Source of the DNA: Citrus sinensis
Taxonomy: Eukaryota > Streptophyta > Magnoliopsida > Sapindales > Rutaceae
Reading direction: 5' to 3'
NCBI RefSeq assembly: GCF_022201045.2
Contig: NC_068564.1
Location: 28,549,001-28,613,000 of the forward strand
Length of the DNA: 64,000 nt
The notes below the pieces were generated by a model, which was given only the letters and a program-made list of their open reading frames with translations, made no database searches and was not told the origin of the DNA. A program made the position numbers and the translations under genes. Each line of letters opens with the position of its first letter. Position 1 is the first letter of the stretch. Positions 22,564-35,700 of the stretch are shown in pieces.

Positions 22564-25500
22564 ATGGATGTTCCATTGCCACTGGAAAAATTATCACTAG
22601 AATCCAAAACCCAGTAAGTTATATATCTCTGCAAAGTATCATGTTAACATGTTCTGCTAAGAATTATTATTTTTATTTTTTTTTATGTTGATCATATTTT
22701 GAAATCATTCTTTTTATGATTAATTATCTGTAACTAGGGGCAAAACTTATGTTGTTTTAGTTGCTACTGGAAGTTTCAATCCGCCTACTTTTATGCACTT
22801 ACGTATGTTTGGTAAGTTTTCCACCTACCCTTGAGACTTTGCTAATATCCCCTCCTTTATTTTGCCTTTGCTCTGCTTGGATCAGATTAGTATGTAGTAT
22901 TTCATTGGGAAATATTGGTCTATGTGTAATTGATCATTCCACTTTTATGCCTAGAGCTGGCGAGAGACGCACTGAATTCAGAGGGCTATTGTGTCATTGG
23001 AGGCTATATGTCGCCTGTTAATGATGCGTACAAGAAAAGGGTTTGTGGCTTTTTGTTATAGCATATTGATAGGGATGTAGTGGTGATGGATGTCATTTTA
23101 ATTTTTATGGAGAAGATTTCATGATTGTAAGCGGCTTTGCACATACCTTCTGTAATTAGAGGTCGTACTTATTTTTAGTATTCAGATATTTTACCGGTCT
23201 TTGCTATAATCAATGTGCTATTCAAGTTACTGGAATGTTGATAATCAATAAATCTGATTTTAACCGTATCTAATGGTTGTCACTTAGCATTGCATAGAGT
23301 TTTTTGGTTGAATTTGTTCCTACTTCTATGGCCATATATGAATTTGGTTTGCTGAAGCATTGACATGATGCAGGGCCTTATATCTGCTGAACATCGTATA
23401 AATTTGTGTAACCTGGCCTGCAAAAGTTCTGACTTCATCATGGTTGATCCATGGGAGGTATTCTCTCTTTTTTGCTCTCACACTTCATTGTGAAAATTCA
23501 TGATGATTTAAATGATTAATGTTTTAGCATTATTTGATATGTCATAATTTATAGTGCTCGTTAATTAGTTATATCGTCTTATCATGGTTCTGTAAGATGA
23601 TATTAGTATCATAATGGTGTTGCAGGCAAACCAGAGTAGCTATCAGCGCACTTTGACTGTTTTGTCAAGAGTCAAGAATTTTTTGATTGAGGCTGGGTTG
23701 ATATCCAGGGGTAAGAAGCAGAATTACATTTTCGCCCTTGCTCTGCATGTGTGGAATTGAGTTGCATGGGTGTGAATCTATGCTTAATTTATTTGATCTT
23801 CCACAAGTATTCATGTATATATGAAACAGATAAACACATTATTTCATACTAGCGCATGCATCAAATTGAATCGTTAATGTTATGGCAAGTTTTGTTGGGA
23901 ATGTATAATCATTTTCATGATGTAATTGAAGATTTAGATAGTGATTCTGATTCACAGAACACTTCCTATGCCTTCTACCCTCATTTGGATGTACGTTGTA
24001 TTTACTTGTGCTAACTTTATGTGTTTGTACAAGGTCTTAAGAATAGAGATAATACACTTCAAGAGAATTTAGGCATGTTGTGGTTCACAATTTGGAGACC
24101 TTCCTTCTTTTTTTCTTATTTTGGTTGTTGTGGTGTAGAAGTCTGGTTCTAGCTTCAAGAGAAGATGTATAGATTTAATAGCGTCACTGACTTTGTCACA
24201 GGAGAATTATTTTGTTTGTACGCATTTTATTTGTTTGTTTAAGGCAACACTGACATCGGCTTTCTGTGCTTCTTGTAGAGTCCCTCAAGGTCATGCTTGT
24301 ATGTGGTTCTGATTTACTCGAGTCTTTTGCCATTCCTGGATTTTGGATTCCTGAGCAGGTATTTACTTGTTCCATATCTTGATTTATATAGATAGGTGCA
24401 TAAGATTATTGGGTCAGCAGGGATACTAATCCATAAGAACGGGAAAGTTGAATGACTTCTTTAGGTGGTAGGAAAACACATTTTTTGGAAGTTTAGCTGC
24501 AAGGTAAAAGAGAGGGATGGTAGTGGGACCTCTAGATGAATAAATGTGCCGTCAGTTAGAAATATGAATATATAATTCTTGGAAATTTTTTACAGCTGAT
24601 TTCAACTATAAGAGTTTTCATTGTTTAGGTAAGGGCCATATGCAGAAATTTTGGTGTGATTTGTATACGCAGAGAAGGACAAGATGTTAAGAAAATCATT
24701 TCTGACAACGAAATATTGAATGAAAATAAGGTGAGTGGGCGTGTTAATAAACTACCTTATTATTTTGGCTGACTTTTTTAATGACTTTACCTACTTTTAT
24801 TTGTTAGTTTAAAGTGGTTTTGATGTCTTAATTTTGGTCACAATTCATGAGTTGATATTGTTGATTCCTGGTCAACCTTGAAAAGATATCTCAAGTCATT
24901 TGGTTATTGGACATTTTGTATGGAAAGTTGTTACTTGTCTACAATTCCAAACGTTAAAAGCTTCAGCAATCACCGTGAAGTTTTCAGAATTCATAATTGT
25001 CTTGACTGGAGTTTCTGAGTGGTTTAGTTCAGGAAAAAGAAAAATGCACATTTAATTGCTTTCACTGTTTATTGCACGCTGCCTTGTTTTACAATTATTA
25101 TTTCATCTTTTCCTATTTAATTGCTTTCACTGTTTATTGCACGCTGCCTTGTTTTACAATTATTATTTCATCTTTTCCTTTTCCCTTTTCAGGGCAATAT
25201 CAATCTTGTAGAAGAGCTTGTACCGAATCAAATTAGTTCAACAAGGATAAGGTGAGTGGCATCCTTTCTTGGCCATCTGTAAGAGTAGTTATTTACTACT
25301 ACAATGACACCAATCCATAAAGACTTCAAGGAATCGTTCAACCATATTAGAAAAAATGTTTAACATGCATCGTTGAAATGTAGCAGGTGCATTACATAAT
25401 TCAAATGGCATCCTCCTATATGCAAAAGTGCCAAAAGGGCAAGTGAAAGTGGTTTTCTCTTGATTTTTTGGTGCTATGAGAATCTGATTATATCCTGAGT

Positions 25501-25632
25501 AGCCATCTATTTTCCCCGTTTTATTGCAGGGATTGCATTTCTAGAGGATTGTCGATAAAGTATCTGACTGAAGATAAGGTGATCGATTATATCAGAGAAA
25601 GACATCTATATCTGAACTCAAATGATTGTTAA
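22564..25632 (+). CDS. NMNAT: Nicotinamide/nicotinate mononucleotide adenylyltransferase
   Basis: Transfers AMP from ATP to NMN or NaMN, the late step of NAD synthesis. Nine coding exons: 22564-22613, 22738-22811, 22955-23040, 23374-23457, 23626-23710, 24279-24358, 24629-24730, 25193-25251, 25530-25632. All are in phase, giving 240 aa (the plant enzyme is about 238). The start MDVPLPLEKLS matches the Arabidopsis enzyme (At5g55810). Visible motifs are the nucleotidyltransferase signature GSFNPPTFMHLRMF near residue 26, YMSPVNDAYKK, and the C-terminal ISSTRIR signature. An acceptor-like tttttttcag directly before the leader suggests an intron in the 5' UTR. Intron 7 carries a fresh 65 bp duplication and intron 8 a small retroelement fragment; neither disturbs coding. 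Confidence 0.95.
25050..25179 (+). repeat. Perfect 65 bp tandem duplication in NMNAT intron 7
   Basis: Two adjacent copies (25050-25114 and 25115-25179), beginning atttaattgctttcactg, appear identical base for base. This implies a very recent duplication or an assembly artefact. Confidence 0.9.
25305..25515 (-). mobile_element. Fossil Ty3/gypsy reverse transcriptase fragment
   Basis: About 210 bp, antisense to NMNAT inside intron 8. The minus-strand reading shows the conserved core of a gypsy-type reverse transcriptase (CPFGTFAYRRMPF and the neighbouring CNAPATFQ). No LTRs, gag, integrase or other parts are visible, so it is a small broken piece of an element. Similarity to the family core is still high, so it is not extremely old. 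Confidence 0.75.
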
Positions 25633-26108
25633 TTATTATTTTCGAGCGATGCATAATAATCACATGACATAATGTGTAAAAGCCAAAGGGCATTAACCTG
25701 TAAAGACCTTTTTTCTGCTGGCAATACAATCAATTTGAAACGAAGGGCTTCTTCGATTGGTTTTGTTTTGTATGTACAGTGGAAGCTAGAATCAATTATT
25801 AAAAGATAGTGCCCAAAAAAACTTGTTACTTGAATTGAACTAGGGCTTAGCCCAAAATATACAAAACTGTTGCAAGAAACCTACTTCTGGGAAAAATGGG
25901 AAAAAGGCAAAAAAAAAGGGGTGGGGTGGGGGGAGTACAGCAGAGACCACAAAGTTCAATAGAATTGTTTTGAACTCAGGCCAGTCGACTCTTACAGTTG
26001 CAAACTGACAACACTACAACAAAGGTGGACGAAAAATGAAAGAATCAAACAATGAATGAATAAACTTTGAGCTACAAAGAATATGAAATGTTAACCAAAC
26101 TTCAGTTC
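25633..26108. other. Convergent 3' ends of NMNAT and LecRK
   Basis: 476 bp shared 3' flank between a + strand and a - strand gene. It contains a short A/G-rich tract (25910-25935) and nothing else I can support. Confidence 0.5.
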
Positions 26109-28085
26109 TCAATCACTCTCTTCATCTTCTGAAACAATGTCCTCTAGAGTTAAAGACACACTAGAGAATGTAAGACATGGCTTCAACTTTGGCACAACTA
26201 ATGGCTCTGCTTCATTGTTTAGGATCTGGAAGACTCTTCTCATTGAAGGTCTCGCTGAGCTATCGGGGTTTGCGCAGCTCAATCCCACAAGCAAAAGCCT
26301 CTTCATTTCATCCTCATTAAACGCCCCATTCAACCTTTTGTCTGCTGCTTCAATGATCCTTCCCTCAGCATATAATCCCCATACCCAGTCAACCAAATTC
26401 ACCATCTTATGACCTTCTGTTTCTCTCTCAATTGGCCTCCTCCCACAAGCAACTTCAAGGACAACAACGCCATAGCTGAAAACATCAGTTTTCTCAGTTG
26501 CTGTCCCATACTGCAGATACTCTGGAGCAAGGTACCCCATAGTTCCTGCTGTAAGCGTGGAAACTGGACTCTTATCATGATCCATGAGCCTTGCCAATCC
26601 AAAATCACCAAGCCTTGCATTGAAATTCGCGTCCAGCATTATGTTGCTAGCCTTGATATCTCTGTGAATCACTTGCTGTTCACATTCTTGATGCAAGTAC
26701 GTAAGAGCAGAAGCCAAACCAACCACAATGTTTAACCTATGATACCAACTCAACAATACACCATTTTCAGAATCTTGGTATAGCATTCTATCAAGGCTCC
26801 CATTGGGCATATACTCATAAACAAGCAACAGTTCACCCTTCTCAGCGCACCAACCAAGGAGCTGAACCAAATTCTTGTGCCTCAAGCAAGCTATAATCGA
26901 CAGTTCAGCTAAAAATTCAGTTTTACCTTCATGGGAATGTTTTGATCTTTTGACAGCAGCCACAGAGCCTGATGACGCAAAATAGGCCTTGTAAACATTC
27001 CCAAATGCTCCACGGCCTAAGACTCTATTTGAGTGAAACCCTCTAGTGGCTGAACGTAGCTCTCTGTAACTAAACTCCCTTGGTCCTGGCACCAGGTCTG
27101 CTCTTAGGCAAATTCCCGTTCTCATATTCTTCCATTTCTTGATAGAAATGTAACCAAAAACTGCAAGAACCACACAAAAGAAGGCCGGGCCAGCAATCCC
27201 AAGACCCAAACCAATCTTATTGTGATGTTTATTTGTAGAATTTGATGTGGGAAAATCAGTTTCTACAACCACTGAACTATCAGACACATTGTGAGGATGC
27301 AATTTCGGCCGCACAGGCCGGAACCCAGAAGTTTGAAAACTCCAACTCTGAATCATATGAAGCTCAGTACTCCCTTCTGTTGAAGCTGAAAACCCCACAT
27401 ACATATTGCCTTTTAGATACCCAGAGAGATCAATATTAACTTTCAACAATGGCGTCACAGGCTTCAAATTTGAATAACTCATAAAAACTTTCAACATCCT
27501 CAAATCATTCTTGTAATCAATCCAAGCTGTGATCACATTCCCACTCTTCAAATCAATCCCTTGCAAGATTGGATCAGCAGTCTTGATTGACTCAAGACTG
27601 TCAATATCCAAACCAATATGATTCTCATCAGGATCATCAAAATGAGGATCAAGCCTCGTATCAAACTCAATAGCTACAAACTTGTTCTTGGTTAACTGTG
27701 AAGAATTAACAAGACCAAGACACCCACCAGCACTCCCAAGAATCTGATTGTCAGGGGATATAAAAAAGGCTAAACCATCGCCGAAAGAGCTTGGATTCAC
27801 ATTGTTGATGGAAAAAGAGAATCTTGAGGTAAAAGAAGCTGTGGTGTTGGTTTCTTGATCGAAAAAGGGAACCGGGTTGTTGTAGATAAGACTGCCTGAG
27901 CTTGAAGCAGGGACACCAAGCTCTCTTGTAAGGCCTATGACACCATTGCGGAGATAAGAGTCGCCTAGGAGAGTGATGTTACGGAGATTGAAAGAAGTGA
28001 AATCGAAGTTCATGTTATTTGATAAAACAAAAGAGAAGTTGAGCAAGAAGATGGAGAAGAAAACAAGTAGCTTTTTTGGAGGCAT
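26109..28085 (-). CDS. LECRKS7: L-type lectin receptor-like kinase, LecRK-S.7 type
   Basis: Intronless single-pass receptor kinase, 658 aa from the Met chosen here. An upstream in-frame Met at 28112 adds nine residues before the signal peptide, so 28085 (MPPKKLLVFFSIFLLN) is preferred. Signal peptide to about residue 22; legume-lectin domain about 24-260 (NFDFTSFNLRN, FVAIEFDTRLD, GLDIDSL, WSFQTSGF); transmembrane about 290-315 (IAGPAFFCVVLAVFGYI); kinase about 350-625. Kinase motifs are complete: LGRGAFGNVYKA, VAAVKRSK, VIHRDIKASNIM (RD type), LGDFGLARL, GYLAPEYL. The acidic tail LEDIVSEDEES and the whole length match Arabidopsis At5g55830. The ligand is unknown. Relatives in rice have been linked to pollen development, which I recall but did not verify here. 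Confidence 0.95.
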   Translation of the reverse strand: MPPKKLLVFFSIFLLNFSFVLSNNMNFDFTSFNLRNITLLGDSYLRNGVIGLTRELGVPASSSGSLIYNNPVPFFDQETNTTASFTSRFSFSINNVNPSSFGDGLAFFISPDNQILGSAGGCLGLVNSSQLTKNKFVAIEFDTRLDPHFDDPDENHIGLDIDSLESIKTADPILQGIDLKSGNVITAWIDYKNDLRMLKVFMSYSNLKPVTPLLKVNIDLSGYLKGNMYVGFSASTEGSTELHMIQSWSFQTSGFRPVRPKLHPHNVSDSSVVVETDFPTSNSTNKHHNKIGLGLGIAGPAFFCVVLAVFGYISIKKWKNMRTGICLRADLVPGPREFSYRELRSATRGFHSNRVLGRGAFGNVYKAYFASSGSVAAVKRSKHSHEGKTEFLAELSIIACLRHKNLVQLLGWCAEKGELLLVYEYMPNGSLDRMLYQDSENGVLLSWYHRLNIVVGLASALTYLHQECEQQVIHRDIKASNIMLDANFNARLGDFGLARLMDHDKSPVSTLTAGTMGYLAPEYLQYGTATEKTDVFSYGVVVLEVACGRRPIERETEGHKMVNLVDWVWGLYAEGRIIEAADKRLNGAFNEDEMKRLLLVGLSCANPDSSARPSMRRVFQILNNEAEPLVVPKLKPCLTFSSVSLTLEDIVSEDEESD

Positions 28086-28184
28086 AGTTTGAAATTGCTC
28101 AAGAAATTTCAAGAATGGAGAGAAATTAGCTAAGGAGTTGTTGAAGAAGACGAAGTGTTTTTAGGTTTCTTGAAGATTGGTTTC

Positions 28185-28186
<2 letters not shown>

Positions 28187-28222
<36 letters not shown>
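28187..28222. repeat. (GA)18 microsatellite in the LecRK 5' region
   Basis: An uninterrupted GA dinucleotide run about 100 bp upstream of the start codon (CT repeat on the sense strand), a common plant core-promoter or leader feature. Confidence 0.9.
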
Positions 28223-28225
<3 letters not shown>

Positions 28226-29717
28226 TGGTGGTGGGAATCTTTGGGTGGGAAAATGGGGTTTAAACAGTTGAGAGAGTTAATGGGTCTGCAACGGTTATCA
28301 AGAAAATTGCAGATTAAACGACAGCGTTTCAGGATGCGAGAAGAGGTGTTTCTTCATGAATTTTGATTGGACCGAGTCAAAGAATTTTGGGTATTTGACA
28401 AAAGCATCAGATGTGGGTCACATTTTAGGCTTTTATATATACAGAGTTCAAAGATGACCGTTCTTAGGGTATTGGTCTCCTTTTGTTCTTTAATTTTGCT
28501 GCTAGTGCCATCAATCAAAAGCCACGTTCACTTTGACCCACCACTACCCAATTAATCTTACAGGCAGACAATGGCTCAGGCTCAGAGTCAATTGAAAATA
28601 ACAATCTGATAAGAAAAAATGAAAACAAAAATGTGGGATCCCAAGTATTTTGCCCACGTGGAAGGAGCTTAGCCTTTAGGGCACAAAATTTTACAATTTG
28701 TACTTTAGTTAGACTTTTTGATAAGGGTACTATCGCAGGACGATGACGATGACGTTTCTTGAGAAAATCAAACAACAGATTTAAAAAGAAAAATGGAATC
28801 TTAAACGGTAACATAGGAATTGGAAAATTATTCAATGAACTGAACTTCGGACGGAGGATCACTGGAATGTCACTATGATTGACAAAGATAAGGAGACCAT
28901 GTGAACGCACGTTGGTCCAAATTCAATTTTTCAAAAAGGGAAATCATAGCGTCACAGGCCATATAGCCGTTACTAAGATTATAAAGTGTATATATTTTAT
29001 ACATTCATTTCTTCGTAGTTGGTAAACTACAGCAGCGTATTAGATTGCTATAAATTAATATAAAGCCTAGAATATTCGATTCGCATTGCTTAATTGCTAA
29101 TCAAGTGTGTAAAATAAGAAGCATAAAGCTTGCTTGATTTTTCTTTTTAAAATTTAAAATCTCGTAACTGAGATTAGTAGAAGCCCATTAACAAAATTCG
29201 TAAGCTGAGGTCGTTCCACTTGCCAACATCACAAGGCTAAAATACATTCTAAATATTAAAAGTTAATGTTGCTTTCGCATTGGCAGTTAATAAGCGACCG
29301 ACAAGCAAAAGGTTCATTAAGGATTAGGAACTACGAGAGGGACTTCGTCAGATAGATTACATCTGCTCTAGTGCTTCATGGACCATTCGTATTTTTACAA
29401 AACATACCAAGAAGCAACTAAATAATTGAGCTTGTTAGTTGTGTTAAGTTCACAAATGTCTGATCTAGAAATGATGGAAGCATGTACATCGCTGCAACTG
29501 TGTAATCTTCAGCTACCAATGAGCTCAACAGGAATTACCTGCCACTTAACTCTTCTTCATGGTGAGTTGCTGCGAAACCTGCCCAATGAACAAGAAGGGA
29601 AAAAAAATGAAATTGATTGCATAGTCACAATCAAGACTCAGTGGTTTTAAGACATTGCAGTTGGAAAACTATACCTCAAGAGAAGAAGAACCTGTCTCAT
29701 TGACATTCTGATTATAT
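28223..29717. other. Intergenic, LecRK promoter to INCENP 3' end
   Basis: Upstream region of the minus-strand LecRK and 3' flank of the minus-strand INCENP gene. I see no supported gene. Open stretches of 62-131 codons here have no domain and no splice or promoter context. Confidence 0.45.
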
Positions 29718-32700
29718 TCATGGCCTCATCTTTTGCTGCTGTCTCCGAGGCAAGAGAACTACAAAAAAGAAGTGAAGTTTTCCTTATTTAGTCCAGCAAT
29801 ATAGCTGATATAGTCTACTGTTTCACATAATGTATGAGCACTACCTTCAGATATGCTGCAAAAACTTCCTGGGGGAAATATCACTTCTGGGCTTACACTT
29901 AGCAGAGATGGAATGATCAGAGCTGAGGCACGTTTACTGCATAACGAAAGTACAAATTATGATGTTTAATTACCCAAGGTACAGCCTCAAAGACACGTAA
30001 GTTTTTGGTTCTCACCAAGACTCATGCTGTAAATATCTTATCAATCAATAGGCCTTACCTACTGGGAGAATATCAAGTGTTCAAACCCTCACAAAAAGCA
30101 ATTATGAGGGTTTAATATCCTTTCTCAACTAGTCTCAGTAATTATCTAATTGTAAATATGTAATCTCATGTAATATGAGTTGTAATATGAGCAATAGTCT
30201 AATATAGACTTGAAAAACAGAAAGGCAGGTTGCGTATGCAATGTTTAACATTTCTTCTTCTGCTTTAAAAGTTTAATACAATATTTAACTACACACAACA
30301 AACAAGTAACATACCTGGCCCATGAAGGAATAAATTTAGTATTCAGTCTGTCATCATCATCTTCTTCCTCTTCATTGTCTGAATCTTTATATGGGGAGAC
30401 ATCATATGATGGTTCTTGATTTTGGTTGGTGTCAAGGTCATTTTCTGTTGCTTTCTCTAAATGGCCTGTTGCCTAGAAAAAAGAAAATGATGTCTTAGCA
30501 TGAGTCTGTAATGCAAGAAATATAAATTTTTATGACTTCAATCTATATAGGTTGCATCTTCAAGTTATTTGTAACTATTACTAATCTTATATAATATGAA
30601 GTAATTCACAATAAAGTTTGATTAAATCAATTCTAACAGATAAATTACCTTTGATTTATCCCCACAATCAGTTGATGGCTCACTAACTTGAAGGACAATG
30701 CTTGTTTCTCTGGCATCACTTGTTGAAACCACAGTTGCCTTAGATTCAGTCTTTTTCATTTTTGCAGGATTTTCTTCTCCTTGTTCTTTTACCCTTTTAT
30801 AATCCCTCCATGTTTCATCCTTGGATACCTTCGTTAAATTTAATTGTTCATCATGTAACAGAAACCAAAAATTATATCTGTTCCTAATACAGCAACGAGA
30901 GAGCAATCAAAGACCTTCGCATCATAAGAGATCTTACCATCAGCAAATCAGCCTCTTTCTTCTTTCTTTCCTCTTCTTTCTTTGCACATAATTTTTCCTC
31001 ATGTTCTTGCTGCTGCCTCCTAGATTCCATAACACGCTTTCTTTTCCGTTCCTTCTCCTTCCTTTCTTCTTCTTCCCTTTGTCTCTTTCTTGCAGCCATA
31101 TCAGCCAATTTCTTCTTTTTTTCCTCTTCTTTCTTTTTCTTCTGCAGCTCCAGTTGCTTCAAATTTTCTTGCTCTAGTTTTGCACGCTCAAGTTTCAAGG
31201 CTTCCTTCTTCATCTTACGTTCATTCTCTTTCTCTACTGCAAGTCGCTTTGCAGCCTCAGCTGCTTCTAGTGCCTTCACTTTAACATCCCTCTTCCCTAA
31301 AGAAAGCACATCTAAAAATCAGGCACCAAGCCAGGAAGGACAAGAAAAATAAAAGGGTACCAGAAAGTGATGCATGCATCTTCAGTCACTCGATCGTTTA
31401 GCCAATAACAAACTCGATGAATAAATCTCATATAATTAGTTGCCCTAGATTGCAAACCATTACAGAACTTGTAGTTTTCAGCTTCAGCAATCAGAAAAAA
31501 ATCCAACAGGAATACCATTGGAAAAATCCAATGATTTATCCCTGAGCTCATAATCCAGTACAATAACTTAAAGCTTCTAGTACTATGCATTTATGTTGCA
31601 AATCAAGATATTGCTGAAATTACCTGTAATAATTGCAGCTGCTTGTTTTTGTTGAACTAGCGGAATAAAGGAAGTGATGTTGGATACAATGTTATTATGC
31701 TTACTTTCTCTATCTGCAAAACTCGGGCCTCCTTTTCTCAAACTGGGTTTTTCAGATAATTTTGGCTTAGTGAACCTGTTATGACTCACCCTATTTATAC
31801 AATTTTCTCCAAATGACGATGGACCATGGCTCATTTTTGCCTGCCTTCTATTTTTCTTATTGCTGATATGCTCTACATGCTTCTGCTTTGCCCTAACAGT
31901 CCTGGAGAAACTGAATTCTGTTTTTACAGATTCTAGACTACTTCTAGCTGCAAATACATCTGTTTTGGGAACAGATCCAGTAAGGTTTGGATTCTTGGTA
32001 ATGTCAGCAAGTGGTTCTCTTTTGACTGAGGAAGGCATCACTTCTAAATTGATGCCTTGATGAACACCAGTCACCATGTCTGTGTTCTCATCTTCTTCAC
32101 TAATAAAGGGAAGCTCTGGATTTAAGCTACCTTGTTTATCTGAACTTGAGGAGTTTGATTTTTTCCAATCCCATAGTTCCCCAACTGGTGATGCAACTTC
32201 CAAACTGATGCCTTCTTGAAATACATTAACCACCTCATCTGTGTTTTCATTTTCTTCACTAATGCAGGGAAGATCTGGATTTGAACCACCTCGCTTCTCT
32301 GAACTTGCAGAGTTTGATGTGATTCTATCCCAGAATTTCCCAATTGGTGATCCAAAAGGTTTCCTGATTTCCGAGGCCGGCTGTGTACTAGAAAACAGTG
32401 AGCAGTCAGAATAGGACCTTCCTTGATAAGCATGGTCGGCTTCCTCATCAAAGCAACTATAACTAGCCTTAAGTTGTTTGACAATATTATCATTTAATGA
32501 GGGATTATTCCTCAGGTCAATGCACTCTAAAAGCCTATTCGGAACTGACTGACATAAATTTGGCGCTTGATGCAATTTATATGTAGTGAAAAAATGGGAT
32601 AATGGTGTATTCATGCAAGCCGATTTGCAAAGCTGCTCCAACACACTAGCACGTTCTATTGTAGTTTTTGGAAGGTCCAGTTTATCGAAGTTAATATCCT

Positions 32701-35700
32701 CTCCAGCCGTGCCTGAATGCCCATTATCTGTTTCCAAAATGAACCCCTCAAATTCAGGCATAATTTGGTCAGAACCAATCAAATCAACCAATTTTCTTTG
32801 AGGAGAGCCAACTGAACATTGTGAAGCTCTGCCGTTTCCTTCCAGATGGCATTTCCCTTCTTGCATGCCTATTTCATCAAAACTTAAGTGTTCTGAATTC
32901 CACTGTTCATTTTTCTCACTAAGATGCAATAGGGCTTCATTCCCACCCATAGCACGCTGCTTATCTGGATCAAGGATAGCCCTAGTTGAATTTGACACAG
33001 CTCCTTCCTCAACTGAACAATATTTAGAATTGGTACCCTGATTGTTGAAACTTGAAACTAATGGCACTTCCAGCTCCTGTACAAAAGAGAAATGGGTACT
33101 GTCCCTCTCCTTGGAGTTAGATTTATCCTGTCAGTAATACAAACAGTCAAAAGAGCTGCAACACAAGCAGGAAACAAACACATGTACTCTGTGAAAACAT
33201 CGTCCAGACCCTCAAGCACTGTTATTATGAAGTGAAGAAAGTATTAAAATAGCATGTAGCCCCCAGATACGTAAACAACCTATTCCTCTTCTGACCCATT
33301 AGATCGGCTAAAAATCACACCAACCAAGCAGTCCAAACCCCATCTATGAATAAAATAATGCCCATTCAATTCTATGAGTTTGGATTGTGATTTAAAAGAT
33401 GACAACTTCATGATGAGATCATGTTATAATGCATCAAAAACTTGCAATTTGAATTAAAAAGTTCAAAAGACGATTCATTGAAAGTGCAAAAATATTCTAT
33501 AATAAGGTTAAAAATTGCTTATATTAATAGAAAAATAGAAGACTAAAGTTTGTCAAATAGTACTCGGGCCACGAATCAATGAAAACATTTTGTATACATA
33601 TTAACTGATCTGCCCAAATATTCTTTGAAATCTCAGGCGATCAAAGGAACATCTCACAAGAGTTCTGGTTAAAGGCGCTTTTTTGGTGCTAAAAGGCTTT
33701 AAATGCAACAGACAGTCAAGTACCTCGTCAACTTGCAGCTTATCTGAAGATTGTGATTCCACTTTCATGTTGTGATGCCCATTCTGATCCATTTCACAAA
33801 CTAGGCTCTTGTTGACACCTGATTGTGCAACAACCTCTTCCTGAGATATAGAAAAGCATTGATATTTCAAACAGCCTTTAGTTTCATCATCTACACAATC
33901 TAATTTTCTACTGTATAAGAAGCCTGTGAAAGACAAAAGCAGCTTTACCCTCATGCTTGCTGAAGCAGAAAGGTAGTCATTGAGGTGACCTTCAACTTTT
34001 CTTCGCTTATGCTGAGGCCATGAATCCTCTGCACCACAGCTAAAATTATTTCCTGGCAGAATAGACTTCTTTCCACTTTTCCGCCTCCATTCAGAAGAAT
34101 CAACATTCTTGTCTTCACCATTAGACCTCTCGGTACAAAATGAGTTAACTTTGTTAAAGGAGTCCGTTGTAGAAAAGTGTTGTTGGTTATAACTTTGAGA
34201 TATTGTAATCCCAGTAGAACCTGCAATGCTACTGTTTTCCTCACTCTGGATATCACCAATGGTTGCTTCTTTCACCACACAGCTTTCACAACATGCATCA
34301 GCAGGCTTGCTATATTCCAACTCATAAGCAGGATCGGGTTGTAAAGAATAAATCCCAACGGGAGATAATTTAGATCCTTCGGTTACGACCTTTTCCAGAT
34401 GATCCATTTTGACAAGTGCACTTCTATCCTCATTTGATTGCACAACATCATCGTCCTGAGATAAGCAAAAGATTGACATATTAGATCAGGCACTAAGTTG
34501 TCTTCATAACTATAATGATTGTAAATATGCAGATATGGCCTTACTCTCAAGCTTGGAGCAGCAGACACAACATTAGTTCTACTTCCAACCTTTCTTTGCT
34601 TTAACTGAGGCAATGAACCCACCATATAAGAGCCTAGACCTCTTTCTAAGGAAGTAGAATTCTCTTCAATCTTTTGTTCACCTGATTCAGGACAATCTAC
34701 ATTTTTGTCAGTCCTACTAGATCTCCCAGAATAAGCAAGGCTACCTGCATATGAGGACTCTCTCATAGAGCTATATTGTGGAACAGAACTTTGAGATCTT
34801 CTAATCCTGCCATAATAAATGCTGCTGCTCTTTTCCTTGCTCAGGAAATCATATAATTTTGCTCCTTCCACCTCACAGCTTTCCTTATCAAAATCAGCAG
34901 CTTTTACCAATTCTGATTCATGAATTTGGACAGGCTGTAGGGAAGAAATCCCAACAGTAGATGATTTGAAACCTTCAGTCATGATCTCTTCCACATGGTC
35001 CAATTTGTCAACAGGACTTCTATCCTCATTTGATTGAAAAACAACATCCTCCTGAGATAAACGAAAGGAATGACATTTTCAATCACACACAAATAAATGA
35101 TTGTAGAACATAAAGATATGGTTTTACCCTCCAGCTTGAACCAGCAGACATGGCATCAGTTAGTCTATCTCCATCCTTTCTTTGCTTGAACTGAGGCGAT
35201 GAACCCACCAAGTCAGAGCCACCCCTTCCAAAGGAAACTGAATTCTTTTCAATCATCTGTTCACTAGAGTTAGGACAACCTACATAGTTGTTATTTCTAC
35301 CAGGTATCCCAGCATAAACAAGGCTACCAGCTTGTGAGAACTTCCTCGTAGAGCTAGGTTGTTGAGCCGAACTTTGAGATTTCGTAATCCTGACAGAATA
35401 AATATTGCTGCTCTTTTCCTTGCCCTGGAAATCATATACTTTTGCTCCTTCCTCCTCGCAGCTTTCACTATCAAAATTAGAAGTTTTTATCAATTCTGGT
35501 TGATGAAATTGGTCAGTCTGTACGGGAGAAATCCCAGCTGGATGTGATTTAGATCCATCAGTCACAAGCTGATCCACATGGTCCATTTTGTCTACTGGAC
35601 TACTATTCTCATTTGATTGTATAAGATCATCCTCCTGAGATAAAAGAAAAGTATGGACATTTAATATCAGGCATTAAGGCTTTGTTGACATTGATGTTTA

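Noticed and set aside
26137-27439. Several + strand open frames inside the lectin kinase
   Set aside because: Shadows of a long intact minus-strand coding sequence.
30884-31309. Long charged K/E-rich stretch as a simple-repeat artefact
   Set aside because: Frame, splice borders and the GKRDVKVKALEAAEAAKR start match plant INCENP, so it is a real coiled-coil exon.
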